Shown here piece after piece: positions 61,291 through 64,000 of a stretch of DNA of 64,000 bases. The notes beneath the pieces are model-generated. The model was not told the origin of the DNA. It was given only the letters and a program-made list of their open reading frames with translations, and did no database searches. How positions within the stretch are numbered: position 1 is the first letter of the stretch; every line of letters starts with the position of its first letter. The position numbers were made by a program, and so were the translations under genes. The stretch comes from Sordaria brevicollis (taxonomy: Eukaryota > Ascomycota > Sordariomycetes > Sordariales > Sordariaceae), in contig JAUTDP010000009.1 in the NCBI GenBank assembly GCA_033439795.1, positions 1,674,001 through 1,738,000 on the forward strand, in the 5' to 3' direction.

Positions 61291-61378
61291 AGCGTAACTT
61301 CAATATAAATTTAGAGATATACCCTAAGTTGCCGAAATTTAAAGTATTTTATTTACTTTATTTTTTTTAATTTTTTTT

Positions 61379-61550
61379 CACTAAATTAAATTATTACGAA
61401 ATTATTATCTATCTTAATTTTTTTCAATTTTTCTTCACTAAATCAAACTATCACAAAATTATTATTTATATTAGATTTTTTTCAGAATTTTTTTACCAAG
61501 TTAAATTATTACGAAATTATTTCTATTTTAAAATTCTTTACAAATTTTTC
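61379..61550 (+). repeat. Three tandem copies of a 57-59 bp AT-rich unit
   Basis: Copies start near 61379, 61436 and 61495 and share CACTAAATTAAATTATTACG-like text followed by a T-run. The array runs directly into an A-run. Confidence 0.75.

Positions 61551-61578
<28 letters not shown>
61551..61578 (+). repeat. Poly-A run of 28 nt
   Basis: Twenty-eight A residues directly after the 57-59 bp repeat array. It could be the tail of a plus-strand retroposed sequence or simple slippage. Confidence 0.8.
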
Positions 61579-61583
<5 letters not shown>

Positions 61584-61844
61584 GTTCAGGTCTTATAATA
61601 CGAGCCCCGCCCTAATATTTTATAAAGAATCGTATATTTAGGCTCTCCGTTAATAATACCCGAAGGATAACCTATATTTACTTATACTTTAATTTTACGC
61701 TTTATTAATACTATAAACTACTTTTCGTAGGTAGTATTATATATTAATATTATAAGACTTTATAGACAATTTTTTTTTTATATCCTTTAATCCTTCCTTT
61801 CGCAATTTTTTATTAGGTACGGTATTTTAAATTTTATTTTATTT

Positions 61845-61919
61845 CGGTCGGTCGGTCGGTCGGTATCTTTTTAAGTCTTATTTTATTTCAATCAATCGGT
61901 CGGTCGGTCGGTCGGTCGG
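61845..61919 (+). repeat. Two (CGGT)n microsatellites
   Basis: (CGGT)5 at 61845-61864 and (CGGT)5 plus CGG at 61897-61919. The unit has no CpA on either strand, so it offers no RIP target. Confidence 0.9.
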
Positions 61920-61979
61920 GTTATTATAATTAAATTAATAATATAGGTTTAATTTATATTAAGAATAAGGTTTTTAATC

Positions 61980-62042
61980 CGGGTTTAAGGAGGCGAAGGG
62001 TCCGGGTTTGAAGGTCTGAAGGTCGGGTCCGGGGGTCCGAAT
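61980..62042 (+). repeat. GC-rich GGTCCGGG-type low-complexity island
   Basis: G-rich imperfect repeats of GGTCCGGG/GAAGGTC in otherwise very AT-rich DNA. No coding potential is seen. Confidence 0.6.
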
Positions 62043-62205
62043 CGTTTAAAAATAGAAGCCGATCCGGGATTAATATAGTAAGTAGAAATATAATCCCCCC
62101 CATTTAAATTATAGAACTATTATAATTGAATTACCCTTTATATTAATAATAAATAATTTTTAAATATATTTTATAAAGGGATATATAAATTAGAAATAGC
62201 GTTAA

Positions 62206-62486
62206 AAGTAATAAAGGTAATAAAGGTAATAAAGGTAATAAAGGTAGTAATATCGAAAGTAATAAAGGTAATAAAATTGGTAATATTAAAGGTAGTAATA
62301 ATAGTAATAGTATTAAAGGGGGTAAAAGTAATAATAGCGGTAAAAAGGGTAAAATTAATAAAATTAGTAAAATTAGTAATATTAAAGGTAATAATAACGG
62401 TAATAATATTAAAAGGGGTAAAATTCGTAAAAATTATAAAAGAAGGTAATAATAGTAGCGATAATATTAAAAGTCGTAATAATTGA
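62206..62486 (+). repeat. Purine-rich GGTAATAAA-type imperfect repeat
   Basis: About 280 bp built from GGTAATAAA, GGTAGTAAT and similar units. An open frame exists here only because the repeat lacks stops; its translation is a Val/Ile/Lys repeat and not a credible protein. Confidence 0.75.
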
Positions 62487-63453
62487 AGTCGTATAATATT
62501 ATATATATTATTAATAATAATATTATTTATAAAGAAAAAAAGGAAAGCTATAATATTAATAAAAGGAAAAAAAAGTAATTAAAATAGGGGTATTATAAAT
62601 ATAAATATATATTTAAATAAAATAATTATTATATTTAGTTATTGTCCTAATCCTTTATAAAATCCCCGAAATTGTAATTAAATTCGGTATGAAATGCTAT
62701 TATAAGTATTATTTTATCGTTTTCCTTTTTCTTCTCCTTTTCCTTTTCTTTTTCTTTTTATTATTTTAGCGTAGAAGATATTATAACTTTATTTTCTATT
62801 ATAAATAATTATTTAATTAAATTATTAAACCGCTTTATTAAAGTTTAATATTCGGTTATAAAAATAAAATCGGCCAAAGGGATAAGGGCGGTAAGGGCGG
62901 TAATAAGGGTAATAATAGGGATAGGAATATTTAAAAGATAAAGGGTATAGCGGCCGGAAGAAGGTTAATTAAAAGAGGAAGGTTAAACGGAAGGAAAGAG
63001 GGCAGTATTAAAAGTTTTAAATTCCGGGGAATTAAAGCGAATTTTCTTCTTTTTATTATTACTATCGTCGGTAAAAACAGATAATTCGGTATTAAATAAA
63101 TATTTAAAAAACCCTTTAAAAAAATAATATTAATAAGTAAAAATATATAGGATATAATATAATATAGAATAATATAAATTAATTTAAGAATAACTTTATT
63201 CTTTTTTAGGGTTTTAAAAGGGCCGAGAATATTTATAATATTATTATAATACCCATAGGCATCGTTATTATTACCCTTTTTTTAAAGACGGCGGTAAATA
63301 TTAATAATTTTTTATCGAGGAGGTTAATATAATTATTTAATTACAATATAATAGTGGTACTTAGTAGCCAATTTAGTATTTTCTACGCAAAAATATCCAT
63401 TGCGTATATAATAAAAGTACGGGTACTAGTATAATTTACTTTATAATTTAGGG

Positions 63454-63454
<1 letters not shown>

Positions 63455-63487
<33 letters not shown>
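63455..63487 (+). repeat. (TAT)11 microsatellite
   Basis: Eleven TAT/ATT units in a row within AT-rich DNA. Confidence 0.85.
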
Positions 63488-64000
63488 CGTTTTAATTATA
63501 TACGAAACGGTTAATATATAAGAAGAATTAAAGTATTAGAATTATTTACCCACTTCCTTTTAATAATATACGAGGGTAAAAAGGTATTAGGAGGCGGTTT
63601 AAGGCGGTTAGAGGGGGTAGTAAACGTATTAGGGGTACCGGCGATGATATTAATAATAATAATAATAGGGCCCTTTTTAGAAGGGGTTTTAGGAGGTATA
63701 AATTTAAAAAATATTATAAAATTATATATACTATATAATTAATATAAATTAATTAATAATACCGCCTTCTTTATTAATAATTTACGCGAAAATATATTAT
63801 TTAATTTAAAGAAAAAAAGAAGGAAAGGAAAAGTTAAATATTTACGAAGGTAAATAAAATATAATTCGACGGTAAATACGCAATTTCGGGTAAGTAAGTA
63901 CGAAACTATATAATTAACTACGAATAATAGTAGGTAAATAATTATAAAAAGTATTTATTAGGTAATAAATTAGGTAGTAAATTAGGTAGTAAATTAAACG

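Larger units (their letters stand above)
61200..64000. other. RIP-mutated AT-rich region at the right edge
   Basis: Apart from the islands and simple repeats listed, this is AT-rich DNA with few CpA/TpG sites and no open frame of note. It is likely debris of further repeats, but I could not assign a family. A 12-bp GGTAGTAAATTA repeat occurs near 63950-64000 at the window end. Confidence 0.6.

Noticed and set aside
62277..62486. 69-codon Val/Ile/Lys frame
   Set aside because: Translation of a simple purine-rich repeat without stops; not a protein gene.

Overview
The window comes from a filamentous ascomycete, most likely a Sordariales fungus of the Neurospora/Sordaria type. The gene half has about balanced GC content and small spliceosomal introns with GT-AG ends and CTAAC/CTGAC branch sites. 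All recognisable proteins are fungal orthologues. The transposon half is extremely AT-rich and strongly depleted of CpA/TpG, the signature of repeat-induced point mutation (RIP). Exon models below were built by hand: splice sites were chosen so that frame is kept and family-conserved sequence is continuous, and every model's exon lengths sum to a multiple of three.

Layout. 1-22.5 kb is gene-dense: alanyl-tRNA synthetase (-), a Q-rich conserved fungal protein (+), a small PPxY membrane protein (-), Sfr1/Mei5 recombination mediator (-), Hrd3/SEL1L ERAD subunit (-), a WDR89-like protein (+), cytosolic acetyl-CoA acetyltransferase (-) and the U5 snRNP GTPase Snu114 (+). 22.5-37 kb is sparse: Cia2 of the cytosolic Fe-S assembly machinery (-), then almost 6 kb without genes in front of a Zn2Cys6 transcription factor (+). 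37-47.3 kb holds a TMEM70/TMEM223-like mitochondrial membrane protein (-), the Sin3 corepressor (-) and a FAS1-domain secretory protein (-). 53.1-55.2 kb is a fumarate reductase with a fused cytochrome b5 domain (+).

Mobile DNA. 48.06-51.58 kb is a complete but RIP-inactivated PIF/Harbinger DNA transposon with 47/48-bp terminal inverted repeats, a 3-bp CAA target duplication, a degraded HARBI1-type nuclease and a degraded Myb/SANT-like partner. 55.90-58.03 kb is a RIP-inactivated Fot1/pogo element with 94-bp inverted repeats and a TA duplication. 58.22-61.2 kb is a 5'-truncated Tad1-type LINE. 61.2-64 kb is AT-rich repeat debris holding GC islands and simple repeats that escaped mutation. The right edge therefore looks like the start of a heterochromatic RIP island.

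The genes are independent housekeeping and regulatory units with no cluster logic. Adjacent pairs are often divergent and share one intergenic promoter region (AlaRS/Q-rich protein, Hrd3/WDR89, thiolase/Snu114). No new multi-gene system was found. The most interesting leads are a mitochondrial-type in-frame extension upstream of the AlaRS start, three introns that can be retained without breaking the frame, an 81-T run inside an intron, tandem micro-uORFs before the transcription factor, and the structurally complete Harbinger element.
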